64,000 nt of DNA from Petrachloros mirabilis ULC683 (lineage in GTDB: Bacteria; Cyanobacteriota; Cyanobacteriia; Thermosynechococcales; Thermosynechococcaceae): the NCBI RefSeq assembly GCF_009939295.1, contig NZ_WVIC01000022.1, positions 1 through 64,000 of the forward strand, in the 5' to 3' direction. This document shows positions 48,023 through 58,543 of this stretch, piece by piece (position 1 is the first letter of the stretch; every line of letters starts with the position of its first letter). The notes below the pieces were generated by a model. That model saw only the letters and a list, made by a program, of their open reading frames with translations. It was not told the DNA's origin and did no database searches. A program made the translations under genes and the position numbers.

Positions 48023-49396
48023 TTAGGGACTGGGTTTATGCTCTGAGGCTAGAAGTCGTTGTAGGGTAGGGGCAAATTCCGGGTAGGAAATGGCGGCAGC
48101 CTGGGCACCATGAATAGTCGTTGTCCCTTTAGCCCCAAGGGCGGCAATTGCCAGACTCATGGCCACCCGATGATCGTCAAAACTCTCGACTTCAGACCCC
48201 AATAGAGAAGCCCCTCCCACAATTTCCAGTCCATCCGGTAGCTCGGTGACCCGTGCACCCAATTTTTGCAGTTGGGTGGCCATGGCTCGGAGTCGATCGC
48301 TTTCTTTGACCCGCAGTTCTGCCGCATCCCGAATCACCGTTGTGCCGCGAGCAAAAGCTGCCGCCACTGCCAAAATCGGCACTTCATCCACCAGGCGAGG
48401 AATCAGATCTCCGCAGAGGGTACAGCCCTGCAAGGAACTGGTGCGAATGCGTAGATCTGCCACCGGTTCTCCGGCCACCCATCGTTCATTTTCCAGCACC
48501 AGATCGGCGTTCATTTGCTGTAGCGCATCTAGAATGCCGGTGCGGGTAGGGTTAATGCCCACATTTTCTAGCCGTAAATCAGAGTCGGGCACAATTGCCC
48601 CAGCAACCAGCCAAAACGCTGCTGAGCTGATGTCACCAGGCACTACCACGGGCTGTCCTTGCAATTGAGCTGGGCCTGTAATCGTAACTCGACGGGTTTG
48701 AGCATCGACTTGAATGTCGGCACCAAAGGCAGCTAACATCCGCTCCGAGTGATCTCGAGAAAGTGCGGGTTCAGTGACGGTGGTGGCTCCTTCGACCCTC
48801 AGGCCAGCCAGTAAGATGCAGGACTTGACCTGGGCTGACGCCATGGGGGAGTGATAGTGACTAGGACGCAAATTTTGTCCCTTCACCGCCAGGGGAGCCA
48901 GGGTGTCGCCCTGCCGACCCCAAATGTGGGCACCCATGTCTTGGAGGGGATGTACAACACGTCCCATGGGGCGCGATCGCAGCGAACGATCCCCCGTAAC
49001 CGTAAAAAAGCGGCCCGCATGGGAGGCCAAAACCCCTAGCATCAGCCGTAAAGTCGTGCCCGAATTGCCAGCATTGAGAACCTCTGCTGGCTCTTGCAGA
49101 TTGCCTAACCCAATGCCTTGAACCGTCACCAACTCCCTATTGAGAGGTGAAATCTCAGCCCCCAAAGCCCGAAAGCAGTCCGCCGTACTCCGAGGATCCT
49201 CGCCCAACAGTAAACCCTGAATTTGGGTTTCCCCCTGAGCCAGGGCACCCAACATTAAAGCCCGGTGGGAAATAGATTTGTCCCCTGGCACCTGTACTGT
49301 TCCTCGCAGGCTTGTGAACGGATCGTGTTGGGGATGTAAGGTCCAAGTGGGCGAGGAATCCACAGATTCAGGAGCAGTAAAAACAGCAGGTGACAT
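48023..49396 (-). CDS. aroA: 3-phosphoshikimate 1-carboxyvinyltransferase (EPSP synthase)
   Basis: 457 residues. Substrate-binding [26 protein letters not shown], and the late [12 protein letters not shown]. Makes EPSP in aromatic amino acid synthesis. The first ~30 residues before [13 protein letters not shown] are slightly longer than in most homologues. The NSGT segment with LGNLQEPAE suggests neither class I nor II decisively. Confidence 0.95.
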   Translation of the reverse strand: MSPAVFTAPESVDSSPTWTLHPQHDPFTSLRGTVQVPGDKSISHRALMLGALAQGETQIQGLLLGEDPRSTADCFRALGAEISPLNRELVTVQGIGLGNLQEPAEVLNAGNSGTTLRLMLGVLASHAGRFFTVTGDRSLRSRPMGRVVHPLQDMGAHIWGRQGDTLAPLAVKGQNLRPSHYHSPMASAQVKSCILLAGLRVEGATTVTEPALSRDHSERMLAAFGADIQVDAQTRRVTITGPAQLQGQPVVVPGDISSAAFWLVAGAIVPDSDLRLENVGINPTRTGILDALQQMNADLVLENERWVAGEPVADLRIRTSSLQGCTLCGDLIPRLVDEVPILAVAAAFARGTTVIRDAAELRVKESDRLRAMATQLQKLGARVTELPDGLEIVGGASLLGSEVESFDDHRVAMSLAIAALGAKGTTTIHGAQAAAISYPEFAPTLQRLLASEHKPSP

Positions 49397-49620
49397 GGCT
49401 TAATTTCGTTCAAAGCGCACCCGTCATCCTACCGCTTTTTTTGGATCCATCCATTGAGACCACCCACCCCAGCTCAAATCAGAGTCTAGGCTGTCACGAA
49501 ATCATTAATTTCAGGCATTTTTCCGGATAATTTTAGATGATTCGGCCAGAGGGCTGGTCTGATGCGGAAAACTGGATGCTATTATTGCAGCAAAACAAAG
49601 TTTGAGGAAAAGCGACCGAT

Positions 49621-51219
49621 ATGACGTTGACACCCGTTTCTCCGGTGGTTCTGGTCATATTAGACGGTTGGGGTTATCGAGAAGAATCCTACGGTAATGC
49701 CATTGCCGTCGCCAACACGCCGAATTTTGATAGTTTGTGGGCAGCCTATCCCAGCACCCTCATTCAAACCTCTGGTAAAGCGGTGGGATTACCCAAGGGG
49801 CAAATGGGCAACTCAGAAGTGGGACACCTCAATATTGGTGCGGGTCGCACTGTTCCCCAAGAGCTGGTTCGCATCTCAGATGCCATTGAAGACGGCAGTA
49901 TCTTCAGCAATGAAGTTTTGGTGCAAATCTGTGAAACTGTTGCCCAGCGCCAAAGTAAGCTGCACCTGGTTGGGCTCTGTTCAGGAGGAGGCGTTCATGC
50001 TCACCTCGATCACTTGATTGCTTTGCTGCATTTGGGAAAACAACACGGCATTGCTGACGTCTGCGTTCATGCCATTCTGGATGGTCGAGACACCCCCCCC
50101 ACCAGCAGCAAAAGTGAAATTGAAACCTTATTGACTGCCATGGATGAGGTGGGCGTCGGGCGCATTGTGACCCTAAGCGGTCGCTACTTTGCCATGGATC
50201 GAGATCGGCGCTGGGATCGCGTTGAAGCGGCCTATGCCGTGATGACTCAAGATGCAGTAGCTCCCTGCCGCGATCCCTTGGCGGTGATTGGCGAAGCCTA
50301 TGCCCAAGGCATGACCGATGAATTTTTGCAGCCCACTCGGGTGGCACCCGATGCAATTGCGCCCCAGGATGGCGTGATTTTCTTTAACTTTCGCCCCGAT
50401 CGTGCCCGGCAGCTCACCTATGCCTTTATTGATCCAGACTTTAAAGATTTTGAGCGCACCCTGATCGCGCCCCTCGAATTTGCCACCTTTACCCAATACG
50501 ATGCCAGCCTGCCCGCCAAGGTGGCATTTGAGCCCCAAAATCTCAGCCATATCCTTGGAGAAGTAGTGTCTGAACATGGCTTGAAGCAATTACGTCTAGC
50601 GGAAACGGAGAAATATGCCCACGTCACCTATTTTTTCAATGGCGGCATGGAAGATCCACTTCCCGGTGAAGACCGGGTCTTGATCCCCAGTCCCATGGTG
50701 CCCACCTATGACCGGGCTCCAGCCATGTCAGCTCAGGAGGTCACAGATAAGGCGGTTGCTGCCCTGAGTAAGCAGGTATACTCCCTGGTCGTGATTAACT
50801 ATGCCAACACCGATATGGTCGGACATACGGGACAGATGGCCGCCACCATTGAAGCCGTCGAGGCTGTGGATCGCTGTCTGGGGCAACTCATGCAGCAAGT
50901 CACGAGGGTTGGGGGCACCTGTCTAATTACGGCTGATCATGGTAATGCCGAACTGATGTGCGATGAACAAGGCAATCCCTGGACTGCCCATACCACCAAC
51001 CCCGTGCCGTTTATTTTAGTAGAAGGCGAAAGGCGTCAGATTCCAGGGCATGGTGCAGATGTGAAGCTGCGGGAAAATGGCTGTCTGGCCGATATTGCCC
51101 CCACCATCTTAGAAATTTTGCAGTTGCCTCAGCCCCCAGAGATGACGGGCAAGTCCCTCATTGCCCCAGTTGAAGTGGAAGTGCGAGCCAATCGCAGCCC
51201 GGTGCGTCTGCGGATTTAA
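49621..51219 (+). CDS. gpmI: 2,3-bisphosphoglycerate-independent phosphoglycerate mutase
   Basis: 532 residues, standard length. Manganese and phosphoserine site: ILDGWGYRE at the start, the catalytic Ser in KGQMGNSEVGHLNIGAGR (about 58-75), DGRDTPP, and the C-terminal ADHGNAE, AHTTNPVP. Interconverts 3- and 2-phosphoglycerate. Followed 80 bp later by secG, perhaps cotranscribed. Confidence 0.97.
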   Translation: MTLTPVSPVVLVILDGWGYREESYGNAIAVANTPNFDSLWAAYPSTLIQTSGKAVGLPKGQMGNSEVGHLNIGAGRTVPQELVRISDAIEDGSIFSNEVLVQICETVAQRQSKLHLVGLCSGGGVHAHLDHLIALLHLGKQHGIADVCVHAILDGRDTPPTSSKSEIETLLTAMDEVGVGRIVTLSGRYFAMDRDRRWDRVEAAYAVMTQDAVAPCRDPLAVIGEAYAQGMTDEFLQPTRVAPDAIAPQDGVIFFNFRPDRARQLTYAFIDPDFKDFERTLIAPLEFATFTQYDASLPAKVAFEPQNLSHILGEVVSEHGLKQLRLAETEKYAHVTYFFNGGMEDPLPGEDRVLIPSPMVPTYDRAPAMSAQEVTDKAVAALSKQVYSLVVINYANTDMVGHTGQMAATIEAVEAVDRCLGQLMQQVTRVGGTCLITADHGNAELMCDEQGNPWTAHTTNPVPFILVEGERRQIPGHGADVKLRENGCLADIAPTILEILQLPQPPEMTGKSLIAPVEVEVRANRSPVRLRI

Positions 51220-51298
51220 GCTCTGGGTTGGGACGCTATAATGAGGGTCGGCGATTTGCCGCTGTCACCGTTATCACATATCACATGAGAGCCTGGCT

Positions 51299-51526
51299 AT
51301 GCTGATTCCAATTCTCCAAGGTGTTTGGGTTTTTTCTTGCCTGGGACTGATTGTTCTTGTGCTGCTGCACAGTCCTAAGGGGGATGGCTTGGGGGGAATT
51401 GGCGGACAAGCGCAATTGTTCACCAGCAATAAGAGCGCCGAAACGACGCTAAATCGTGTGACCTGGACGCTCACGGTGCTATTTATGGGGCTGACCGTGG
51501 TCTTAAGTGCAGGCTGGTTAGATTAA
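51299..51526 (+). CDS. secG: Preprotein translocase subunit SecG
   Basis: 75 residues with two helices (6-24 and 51-71) and the conserved loop LLHSPKGDGLGGIGGQAQLF. Small accessory subunit of the SecYEG channel. Normal length for cyanobacteria. Confidence 0.93.
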   Translation: MLIPILQGVWVFSCLGLIVLVLLHSPKGDGLGGIGGQAQLFTSNKSAETTLNRVTWTLTVLFMGLTVVLSAGWLD

Positions 51527-51529
51527 AGA

Positions 51530-52300
51530 TTGGTGTTGCGGCGATGGGCTCGGCAAGGCTGGCAATGGGTGGTACTGGGGTTGGTGGCTCTGGTGTCGGC
51601 TCTGGCATTGTCGGCATTGGGAGAGTTGCCAGCCCATCCTCGGAGCGCTACGCCCGATCTGCGGTTGCCTGCTGCTCAAGTGCATCCGCTCCCCCCGACC
51701 TTAAAGGAATGGGGCAGCCCTGACCCATCCGATGATTATTTTGATCAGGTGCAACCCACCCGAGTGGGATACCTCGTCTGGAGTCAGTTTCCGGTGCGCG
51801 TGGCCGTGGCTGCCGCAACCTTGGAGCGCGAGACGGAGCTGTGGCAAAGTGCTGTTGCAGGTGCGATCGCAGACTGGCAGCCTTACTTACCCATAACGGC
51901 TGTACCACTGAATGAGCCTGACGAGTCTGGCGAGTCAGACACAGAGATTGACGCAGACATTATCATTGAGCAAATTCGCCCCCGACTTGGAACCGGTCGA
52001 GCGCGCTCAGCCGAAACCCGCTTTTCACTCTATATCAACCCCCAAGGGCACCTAGCCCATCGCTGCACCATTTATATACGCCCCAGCCAAACCGAAGCCT
52101 ATACCCTCGCTTCAGTCCGCCATGAACTGGGTCACGCCTTAGGCATTTGGGGGCATAGTCCCTTGCAAACCGACGCCCTCTACTTTGCGCAAGTGCGCGA
52201 TCCGGCCCCCATCTCAGTCCGAGACATCAACACACTCAAGCGCATTTATGAACAGCCCACACACTTAGGCTGGTCGGTGACAGTTGCCGACGAGTCATGA
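51530..52300 (+). CDS. Matrixin-type zinc peptidase, exported or membrane-anchored
   Basis: 256 residues. N-terminal hydrophobic helix (about 12-31), then a domain ending in the metzincin zinc motif HELGHALGIWGH with the downstream ALYF. The start is TTG at 51530 (or GTG at 51533), three bases after the secG stop, so the genes are probably coupled. Substrates unknown. Typical of cyanobacterial peptidases annotated as M10-like. Confidence 0.82.
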   Translation: MVLRRWARQGWQWVVLGLVALVSALALSALGELPAHPRSATPDLRLPAAQVHPLPPTLKEWGSPDPSDDYFDQVQPTRVGYLVWSQFPVRVAVAAATLERETELWQSAVAGAIADWQPYLPITAVPLNEPDESGESDTEIDADIIIEQIRPRLGTGRARSAETRFSLYINPQGHLAHRCTIYIRPSQTEAYTLASVRHELGHALGIWGHSPLQTDALYFAQVRDPAPISVRDINTLKRIYEQPTHLGWSVTVADES

Positions 52301-52392
52301 GGCAGCTCTGATCCTGGCTTAACGGCATAGCCTAACGGGATATAAAGCTTGCTCAGGTGACAGAGGCACAAAAATCCTCAAACGTGAGTTCG

Positions 52393-52541
52393 AGGATTTA
52401 TCCGCCCTCACCCCCTAGCCCCCTCTCCCAACATTGGGAGAGGGGGAACAGAGCACAAATTCAAGGTTTTAGCCCCTCTCCCAACATTACGCCTTGCAGG
52501 CACGCTACGCGAGGGGAGAGGGGTTGGGGTGAGGGCAGACG
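52393..52541. repeat. Hairpin repeat array
   Basis: GCCCTCACCCCCTAGCCCCC, CTCTCCCAACATTGGGAGAG, and after an interruption with CCTTGCAGGCACGCTACGCG an inverted GAGGGGTTGGGGTGAGGGC. The outer arms are inverted copies, so the whole can fold. No gene in 52301-52589. Confidence 0.65.
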
Positions 52542-52589
52542 AGAGCTGTCGAACTCACGTTCCTCAAAGAAAATCACAGATACAAAAAA

Positions 52590-52847
52590 TCATTCGTAGT
52601 GATAGCGAGCTTGCAGGAAAAAAATGCGATTGTGCTCTACCCGATAAACAAGCCGATGCTCAAGGTTAATGCGTCGCGACCAGAGATTCGAGTCTAGATA
52701 TTTCAACGGCTCTGGCCTCCCAATCCCTTCAAAGGGGCGCTCAACGATCGCCTCAATCAAGTCCCAGATTCGCTGCCATAGGCGAGGATCTGTTTTTGCC
52801 CACCACCGCAAGTCTTCTCGAAACTGAGGGCTGAACTCAGGCACCAC
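52590..52847 (-). CDS. Txe/YoeB-family toxin
   Basis: About 85 residues from a GTG at 52847; the frame can start at an ATG at 52913, but that would overlap the antitoxin by 50 bp. Typical YoeB pattern: FREDLRWWAKTDPRLWQRIWDLIEAI, PEPLKYLDSNLWSRRINLEHRLVYRVE, ending YHYE. It is a ribosome-dependent mRNA interferase. Start position is uncertain. Confidence 0.85.
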   Translation of the reverse strand: MVPEFSPQFREDLRWWAKTDPRLWQRIWDLIEAIVERPFEGIGRPEPLKYLDSNLWSRRINLEHRLVYRVEHNRIFFLQARYHYE

Positions 52848-52863
52848 CCGCAGAACTTCGACT

Positions 52864-53190
52864 TCACTCTTGGGGGGCTTCTTCTTGGCCAAGCTCAGCC
52901 TCCAGTTGGGCACGCAGCTCTGGAATAGATAAGGATTCGGGGGTAGTTTGAAGCTGCTGCTCAGACCATTCTAAAGCACCCAGCAATCGCTGGGCATTCG
53001 CAGGTGACCTCATGAGGTAAACCTGCTCAAGCAGGCTCGATAGTTCTTCAGCAGCGATCATGGCCACATCCCCATGCCCTCGACGCTGCACCACCACAAT
53101 TGCATCTCCTTGTTCAACTTGTTCCAAAACCTTGACAAAATTGTCCCGAGCCTGGGTATAGCTTGCATAAGAGGTCGCCACAGGAATCAT
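52864..53190 (-). CDS. YefM/Phd-type antitoxin
   Basis: 108 residues. The N-terminal Phd/YefM DNA-binding part is ATSYASYTQARDNFVKVLEQ with VVVQRRGHGDVAMIAAEEL; the rest is the toxin-binding arm. Longer at the C-terminus than E. coli YefM (~90). Represses its own operon in relatives. Immediately precedes the toxin. Confidence 0.88.
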   Translation of the reverse strand: MIPVATSYASYTQARDNFVKVLEQVEQGDAIVVVQRRGHGDVAMIAAEELSSLLEQVYLMRSPANAQRLLGALEWSEQQLQTTPESLSIPELRAQLEAELGQEEAPQE

Positions 53191-53365
53191 AGAGATAGAA
53201 TTCTACAGATTACCTGTACAGGTTAGCATAAGCAATTACAAAAAGTACAATGCGTAAGCCCCCATGAATTTACCAACTCGGCAAACCCATAAGGGCTTAA
53301 TCAATACAATATTCTGGCTGAAACTTAAAGGGGTGTCCTTAAAATCTTCCCATTCGCTATATTCG

Positions 53366-53474
53366 CCCTCCAACCCCCCATTCTGGAGGGCTTTGATCAC
53401 GCTTAAGTCCCCCAGAATGGGGGATTTAGGGGGCGGGTGCAAGGCGCTAGAAACTTTGCAAGCCGCCTCTTAGC
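53366..53474. repeat. Hairpin repeat abutting petD
   Basis: CCCCCCATTCTGGAGGG, then TCCCCCAGAATGGGGGA and the tail GGTGCAAGGCGCTAGAAACT. Near-copy of 13165-13275. Its end is at the petD stop codon (53475). Confidence 0.8.
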
Positions 53475-53960
53475 CTAGAACAGTCCCAGCGTTAGAGACG
53501 TATCAATGGGAAGGGTCGCTCCAATTCCTAGCCAAAGCGTCACCACCGTACCAAACAAGAAGACGGCTGTAGCCACAGGGCGACGGAAGGGATTTTGGAA
53601 CTTATTCACATTTTCAATAAACGGAATTAGCATGAGTCCCAGCGGAATCAAAGTTTGCAGCGTAATTCCTAACAGTTTGTTCGGAACGACCCGCAAAATT
53701 TGAAAGGCTGGATACAAATACCACTCCGGCAAGATTTCTAGTGGTGTGGCAAAGGGGTTGGCCGGTTCTCCTACCATCGCTGGATCTAGCACCGCCAAGC
53801 CAATGCACAAGGCAATGGTGCCCATAATCACAACCGGAAAAATATAGAGCAAGTCATTGGGCCAGGCCGGTTCACCATAGTAGTTGTGCCCCATGCCCCG
53901 CTTCAGCTTTGCTTTTAATTGGGGATCACTTAAATCCGGTTTTTTCAGTACTTTTGCCAT
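53475..53960 (-). CDS. petD: Cytochrome b6-f complex subunit IV
   Basis: 161 residues from the Met at 53960 ([13 protein letters not shown]), the normal length; an earlier Met at 54020 is not expected. Three helices and the Qo-site motif [13 protein letters not shown] are present. Follows petB by ~100 bp on the same strand. Confidence 0.97.
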   Translation of the reverse strand: MAKVLKKPDLSDPQLKAKLKRGMGHNYYGEPAWPNDLLYIFPVVIMGTIALCIGLAVLDPAMVGEPANPFATPLEILPEWYLYPAFQILRVVPNKLLGITLQTLIPLGLMLIPFIENVNKFQNPFRRPVATAVFLFGTVVTLWLGIGATLPIDTSLTLGLF

Positions 53961-54057
53961 CGTTTGTGTGTGCTCTCTTTTGGTTATCGGCAGGGGCAGA
54001 TCGATGAGGACTTGACGCAAGGCGCTACCCCGTCAACCCGAAACCCCCAGTCAGAAT

Positions 54058-54705
54058 TTACAACGGCCCCGAGATCCCTTGTTTTCGGATCATCAAGAAG
54101 TGCAGCAACATGAACACTGCAATCAGCCAAGGCAAAACAAAGGTATGCAAGCTGTAGAAGCGAGTCAGAGTCGCTTGGCTCACGCTTTGCCCCCCCCGCA
54201 TCAGCTCTACAATTGAGGATCCCACAACGGGGATGGCCTCTGGCACACCGGACACAATCTTGACCGCCCAGTATCCCACCTGATCCCAGGGCAGAGAGTA
54301 GCCGGTTACACCAAAGGAGACAGTGATGACTGCCAGAACCACGCCGGTGACCCAGGTTAGCTCACGGGGCTTTTTGAAGCCTCCGGTCAAGTACACGCGG
54401 AAGACGTGCAAAATCATCATCAGCACCATCATGCTGGCAGACCAGCGGTGTACAGAGCGAATCAGCCAACCAAAGTTGACTTCGTTCATCAAATATTGAA
54501 TTGAGGTAAAGGCTTCTGTAACGGTGGGCTTGTAATAAAAGGTCATCGCAAATCCAGTGGCAAACTGGATGATGAAACAGGTCAGGGTAATTCCACCGAG
54601 ACAGTAAAAGATGTTGACGTGAGGAGGCACGTACTTACTGGTGACATCGTCCGCGAGTGCCTGAATTTCTAGGCGCTCCTCGAACCAGTCATACACTTTG
54701 CTCAT
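54058..54705 (-). CDS. petB: Cytochrome b6
   Basis: 215 residues, full length. Four helices with the heme-ligand His pairs (RSVHRWSA / LHVFRVY and HTFVLPW / LLHFLMIRK) and Cys35 (IFYCLGG) for covalent heme c. The gene starts the petBD unit and is divergent from trpC, with 236 bp in between. Confidence 0.97.
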   Translation of the reverse strand: MSKVYDWFEERLEIQALADDVTSKYVPPHVNIFYCLGGITLTCFIIQFATGFAMTFYYKPTVTEAFTSIQYLMNEVNFGWLIRSVHRWSASMMVLMMILHVFRVYLTGGFKKPRELTWVTGVVLAVITVSFGVTGYSLPWDQVGYWAVKIVSGVPEAIPVVGSSIVELMRGGQSVSQATLTRFYSLHTFVLPWLIAVFMLLHFLMIRKQGISGPL

Positions 54706-54941
54706 ACTGCGAATAAGTCCTGAGGGTACAGCATACTTCCTACAAACTGTAACACAGTCTCTAAGGTGGTTTCAGCCCCAGGACAGAAGTTTCCCTGAGG
54801 AGAGAGCGGAGTCTGCTGCTATCTGCAACGCTTTTGACCCGAGTCAGAGTCAGGCTTGTTCTCTTGCTCGCTCGAATTCAGCCCAAATTCAGCCCAAATT
54901 CAGTAGGATGAAGCTGAGTCTGTCATTCTAAATGCCTGTCC

Positions 54942-55859
54942 ATGCAAATTCGACGCCGTCCCCCGAGTTCTGTGGTGAAAGTGCAGGAGTTGCAATACCA
55001 AACTGCTGTTGCCAACGCTGAACCCCAGAACATCCTTGAAAAAATTGTCTGGCATAAAGAATCTGAGGTGACTCAGATGCGGGAGCAGGTGCCCCTACTA
55101 GAACTACAAAAACGGGTGAAGGAAATGCCTGCGCCTCTAGACTTTGTGGGAGCGCTGCGCCAGGGGTTGACACATCCAGCTTTGATTGCAGAGGTGAAGA
55201 AGGCATCCCCAAGCAAAGGGGTTTTGCGGCCAGACTTTCGGCCTGTGGACATTGCCCTGGCCTATGAAGCCGCAAAGGCAACCTGCTTGTCAGTTCTGAG
55301 TGATCAACACTTTTTTCAAGGCAGTTTTGACTATTTAGCCCAAATTCGAGAGGTGGTTAAAATTCCTTTGCTATGCAAGGAGTTTATTTTATACCCCTAC
55401 CAAATCTATAAGGCTCGAACCTGCGGTGCAGATGCGGTGTTGTTGATTGCTGCCATCTTGTCAGATCAAGATTTGATCTATTTTCTGAAAATTTTGCAAG
55501 GGCTAGGCATGGCGGCTTTGATTGAGGTACATACCCTGGCTGAGCTTGATCGGGTGATAGCGTTACCAGGGGTGCAGTTAGTTGGAATTAACAACCGCAA
55601 CTTAGAAACCTTTGATGTGGATTTGCGGGTGACTTGTGAATTGATGGCTCAGCGGGCTGAGGTGCTGAAATCTAGGCACATTGTGACGGTGAGCGAGTCA
55701 GGTCTCCATACGGCTTCTGACCTGCGGCGGGTTGCAGATGCTGGGGCTGAGGCGGTGCTGGTTGGCGAATCCCTGATTAAGACAATGACGTCCCCGGTTT
55801 CCCTAGAGGCTGAGATGACCCATATGCGGTCTAAAGTTGCTAAGCTGTTTGCATCCTGA
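54942..55859 (+). CDS. trpC: Indole-3-glycerol-phosphate synthase
   Basis: 305 residues. Catalytic Lys and Glu in [19 protein letters not shown], then [25 protein letters not shown], the GINNRNL turn and [10 protein letters not shown] near the end. About 35 residues precede the usual start and are typical for cyanobacteria. Tryptophan synthesis. Single gene, no other trp genes nearby. Confidence 0.95.
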   Translation: MQIRRRPPSSVVKVQELQYQTAVANAEPQNILEKIVWHKESEVTQMREQVPLLELQKRVKEMPAPLDFVGALRQGLTHPALIAEVKKASPSKGVLRPDFRPVDIALAYEAAKATCLSVLSDQHFFQGSFDYLAQIREVVKIPLLCKEFILYPYQIYKARTCGADAVLLIAAILSDQDLIYFLKILQGLGMAALIEVHTLAELDRVIALPGVQLVGINNRNLETFDVDLRVTCELMAQRAEVLKSRHIVTVSESGLHTASDLRRVADAGAEAVLVGESLIKTMTSPVSLEAEMTHMRSKVAKLFAS

Positions 55860-55914
55860 GGCGGATGGCCTGAAATTACGGGATTTTGCTGCACTACGAT
55901 GCTGTTGAGATGAT

Positions 55915-56148
55915 ATGGGTCTGTTGCCCCTTCCTTCTCATATTCACTACGAGTTGCTACTGCAATTGCTAGAGCGGCAGACACTTCCTGCCCTGGAACC
56001 AGGGTCACCAGAATATTTGCAGGCGCAACAGGTGGTCATTTCTTTGCGCAAGGCTTGGATGCATCAAAAGGTTCTCGAAGAATCTTGCCAGCGGACAGAT
56101 CGTGAAGTAGATCATCGTTGGTCTTTGAACCGCCCTCATTCACCATAA
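55915..56148 (+). CDS. DUF5340-type small protein
   Basis: 77 residues. HIHYELLLQLLERQTLPAL and the following helical part match a small cyanobacterial family of unknown function. It is 55 bp after trpC. No membrane helix. Confidence 0.7.
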   Translation: MGLLPLPSHIHYELLLQLLERQTLPALEPGSPEYLQAQQVVISLRKAWMHQKVLEESCQRTDREVDHRWSLNRPHSP

Positions 56149-56248
56149 AGAAGGCATTTCAGGGGTGTGAAGCTTGTAAATTTCAAGATCCCTTGCAATT
56201 TACAGGATGGGTGATTATTCTGCATAGGAAATAGACCTACAAGGGGAA

Positions 56249-56356
56249 TATAGCGGTTTACAGATCAATGGAGTACATGGGGTGCAGGGGGCAGTGCCCC
56301 CTGCGTGGGGGTTCGACCCCCACACCCCGTACCTCACTCAGGTGAGAACCGCTATA
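56249..56356. repeat. 108-bp inverted-repeat element, copy D
   Basis: Left TATAGCGGTTTACAG, right GAACCGCTATA, identical in layout to copies A-C; the inner hairpin reads GGGGGTTCGACCCCC. Intergenic between the DUF5340 gene and the coiled-coil gene. Confidence 0.92.
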
Positions 56357-56450
56357 GGCAAGATTCAATGCAATCTGAGCTTGATGTTTCACCTGGGGTC
56401 TAGAGGTAGGGTGGGCTTGTCTCCGCTAGCCATGAGTAAGGAGGCTCTAT

Positions 56451-57674
56451 TTGACACAACAACTGGAATTTGTTTGGGATCTCAAGATTTCAACAGAGGC
56501 GTCACCAGAACTTAGCCAAATTTCAAGGTCTGCTGATTCTGAGCGATCAGAGGCCGGGGTAGAGGGTGTGGCAAAAATCCCTGATGCCCGCTCTGTTGAG
56601 TCTCAAGGTTTGAAGCTTGGACAACCGCAGCGGGTGCAGCAGTTGGAGTTGGCGCTGCAACAGTGTCAGATATACATTGATGAACTGAAGGCGCAATTGA
56701 TCCATCAGTCTTTTCTGGAGGCTCAACTGGCGGCTACAGAAGAGTTTTCCCATATTCAAAAACAGGCTATTGAAACGCTCAAGCAGCAGCTTGTGGTGCA
56801 ATCGTCTCAGCAGACAGAGTATGAGCAGCTACAACTAGAAAAGGTGGCGCTCGAAGATCATCTGGCGCAACTACAGGGGCTACAGCTTCAGCAAGTGGCT
56901 GAGATAAAGTCGCTTCAGCAGATCTCTCAGGAGCAGCAACAGGGTCTACAGGAGCGTCAATCAGACCTTGAGCGGCTGGTGTCTCAGGTGGAAATCTCCC
57001 AGCAGTCGGCGGTTCAAGAAACGCAGCAGCGCATTCTGGCTCAAAAGACTGTGGAGCGACTGCGATCGCAGCTCCGCGACTGCGAAGTCACCATTCAGAA
57101 ACTAGAAACCCAACTCAAACACACCCAACAAATTGTGACCTCTCAAGAGGAAATTCTAGTTTCCCTGAACCAAAGCCAATCAGACTCCCAGAAAAATAAA
57201 GTAATTCAGGGGTTGAGTGCAAGCTTGTTAAAAGCCCAGTCTAAGGTGGCGGCTCTGGAAGCCGAGCTGTCAAATCACTCGCTCTTGCAGGTGCAGTTTC
57301 ACCACTCCACTCAGGAGCTAGAAGCCCAAGCCAAACTCAACCAAGCGCGTGTGGGAGAGCTAGAGCAGCAGGTGGCAGATATGCAGGAGCAAATTTTACA
57401 TCAGGCTCAAGCGGCCAGTGAATATGAGACCGCGATTCAACACTGGAAAGATCGGTGTCTGCAAACTGAAACCGCTATGGGTGAAATGCGAGAGCTGCTG
57501 GAGCAGGTACTCGTGGAGCAACAAGACGGAAGTTCACCAGTGACATCTCAATGGATGGGTGCGATCGCAGATCTCCTCCAGGCGACAGCCCCCCCTGACC
57601 TCAACTTTCCGCCCCAAAACCTCAAACTCGACCTGCCCAGTATTATGCACAGATGGCGCAATGCTAAAATTTAG
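56451..57674 (+). CDS. Long coiled-coil protein
   Basis: 407 residues starting at TTG with AAGGAGG seven bases upstream. Residues ~60-350 are almost entirely heptad-type coiled coil rich in Gln, Glu and Leu (LQQCQIYIDELKAQL); the last ~45 residues are a compact tail ending in IMHRWRNAKI. No signal or membrane segment. Possibly a structural or cell-division-type protein; the family is not named. Confidence 0.8.
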   Translation: MTQQLEFVWDLKISTEASPELSQISRSADSERSEAGVEGVAKIPDARSVESQGLKLGQPQRVQQLELALQQCQIYIDELKAQLIHQSFLEAQLAATEEFSHIQKQAIETLKQQLVVQSSQQTEYEQLQLEKVALEDHLAQLQGLQLQQVAEIKSLQQISQEQQQGLQERQSDLERLVSQVEISQQSAVQETQQRILAQKTVERLRSQLRDCEVTIQKLETQLKHTQQIVTSQEEILVSLNQSQSDSQKNKVIQGLSASLLKAQSKVAALEAELSNHSLLQVQFHHSTQELEAQAKLNQARVGELEQQVADMQEQILHQAQAASEYETAIQHWKDRCLQTETAMGEMRELLEQVLVEQQDGSSPVTSQWMGAIADLLQATAPPDLNFPPQNLKLDLPSIMHRWRNAKI

Positions 57675-58543
57675 GGCTCTTCTTGCCAAACCTGAAGCTG
57701 CACCGCAATCAAAAACAACGTTCCCAATAGCAGTAAGGTCGCTGCAGCCGCTGCATAACCAAAATCAAACTGACTAAAAGCCTGCTCATAGATGTAATAC
57801 ACCAGCACATTAGTGGAATTGAGCGGCCCCCCACCAGTGACCACATAGACCTGCTCAAACCCCCGCAGGGTAAAAATCATGGTAGTGACCGCCGCAAAAA
57901 TTAAGGTAGGGCGGAGTCCCGGCAACGTAATGTGCCAAAAGAGTTGCCAGCCCTGAGCCCCATCCAGCGCCGCCGCCTCATAGCGACTGCGGGGAATGCT
58001 TTGCAGCCCCGCCAAAAAAACCACCATGTTGAAACCTAGCTGCTTCCAAATACTCAGCACAATCAACACCGGCATCGCCCAGAAGGTACTGCCTAGCCAG
58101 GCAATGGGCTCTAACCCCAGCACACTAAGGCCATTGTTCACAGGGCCATCAGTTTGAAACAGCCACCGAAAGCCCAAGCCCGCAGCCACAATCGAGGTAA
58201 AAGAGGGCAGAAAGTAGGCCGTGCGCAAAACTTCCCGTAAGGGCAAACGCTGATTGAGCAAAACTGCTAGAGCCAAGGGTAGCCCCAGGCTGGGAATCAC
58301 CGTCGCCACCGTGAAATAGAGAGTATTCCCAAGCACCTGCCAAAAATCAGGCGTGATCGCTAAACGCCAGTAATTTTGCAGCCCTACCCAGTGGGTACCC
58401 GCCAGGGTAAAATTTCCTGCCGTGAAGCTGAGGTACACCAGATACACCATCGGCCAAAATACAAAAACCCCCAGCAACATTAACGCTGGAGCCAAAAAGA
58501 GCCAGGCTGTAACCTGGGAGGCATTGGGCATACGGGTAGACAT
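57671..58543 (-). CDS. Sugar ABC transporter permease (MalF/UgpA type)
   Basis: 290 residues, six helices, with the EAA loop YEAAALDGAQGWQLFWHITLP. It belongs to carbohydrate importers such as glucosylglycerol or trehalose/maltose systems. No partner genes are adjacent. Overlaps the coiled-coil gene end by four bases on the opposite strand. Confidence 0.9.
   Translation of the reverse strand: MSTRMPNASQVTAWLFLAPALMLLGVFVFWPMVYLVYLSFTAGNFTLAGTHWVGLQNYWRLAITPDFWQVLGNTLYFTVATVIPSLGLPLALAVLLNQRLPLREVLRTAYFLPSFTSIVAAGLGFRWLFQTDGPVNNGLSVLGLEPIAWLGSTFWAMPVLIVLSIWKQLGFNMVVFLAGLQSIPRSRYEAAALDGAQGWQLFWHITLPGLRPTLIFAAVTTMIFTLRGFEQVYVVTGGGPLNSTNVLVYYIYEQAFSQFDFGYAAAAATLLLLGTLFLIAVQLQVWQEEP

Noticed and set aside
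56282-56515. 77-codon plus-strand frame
   Set aside because: Starts inside repeat copy D and overlaps the start of the coiled-coil gene; no support.
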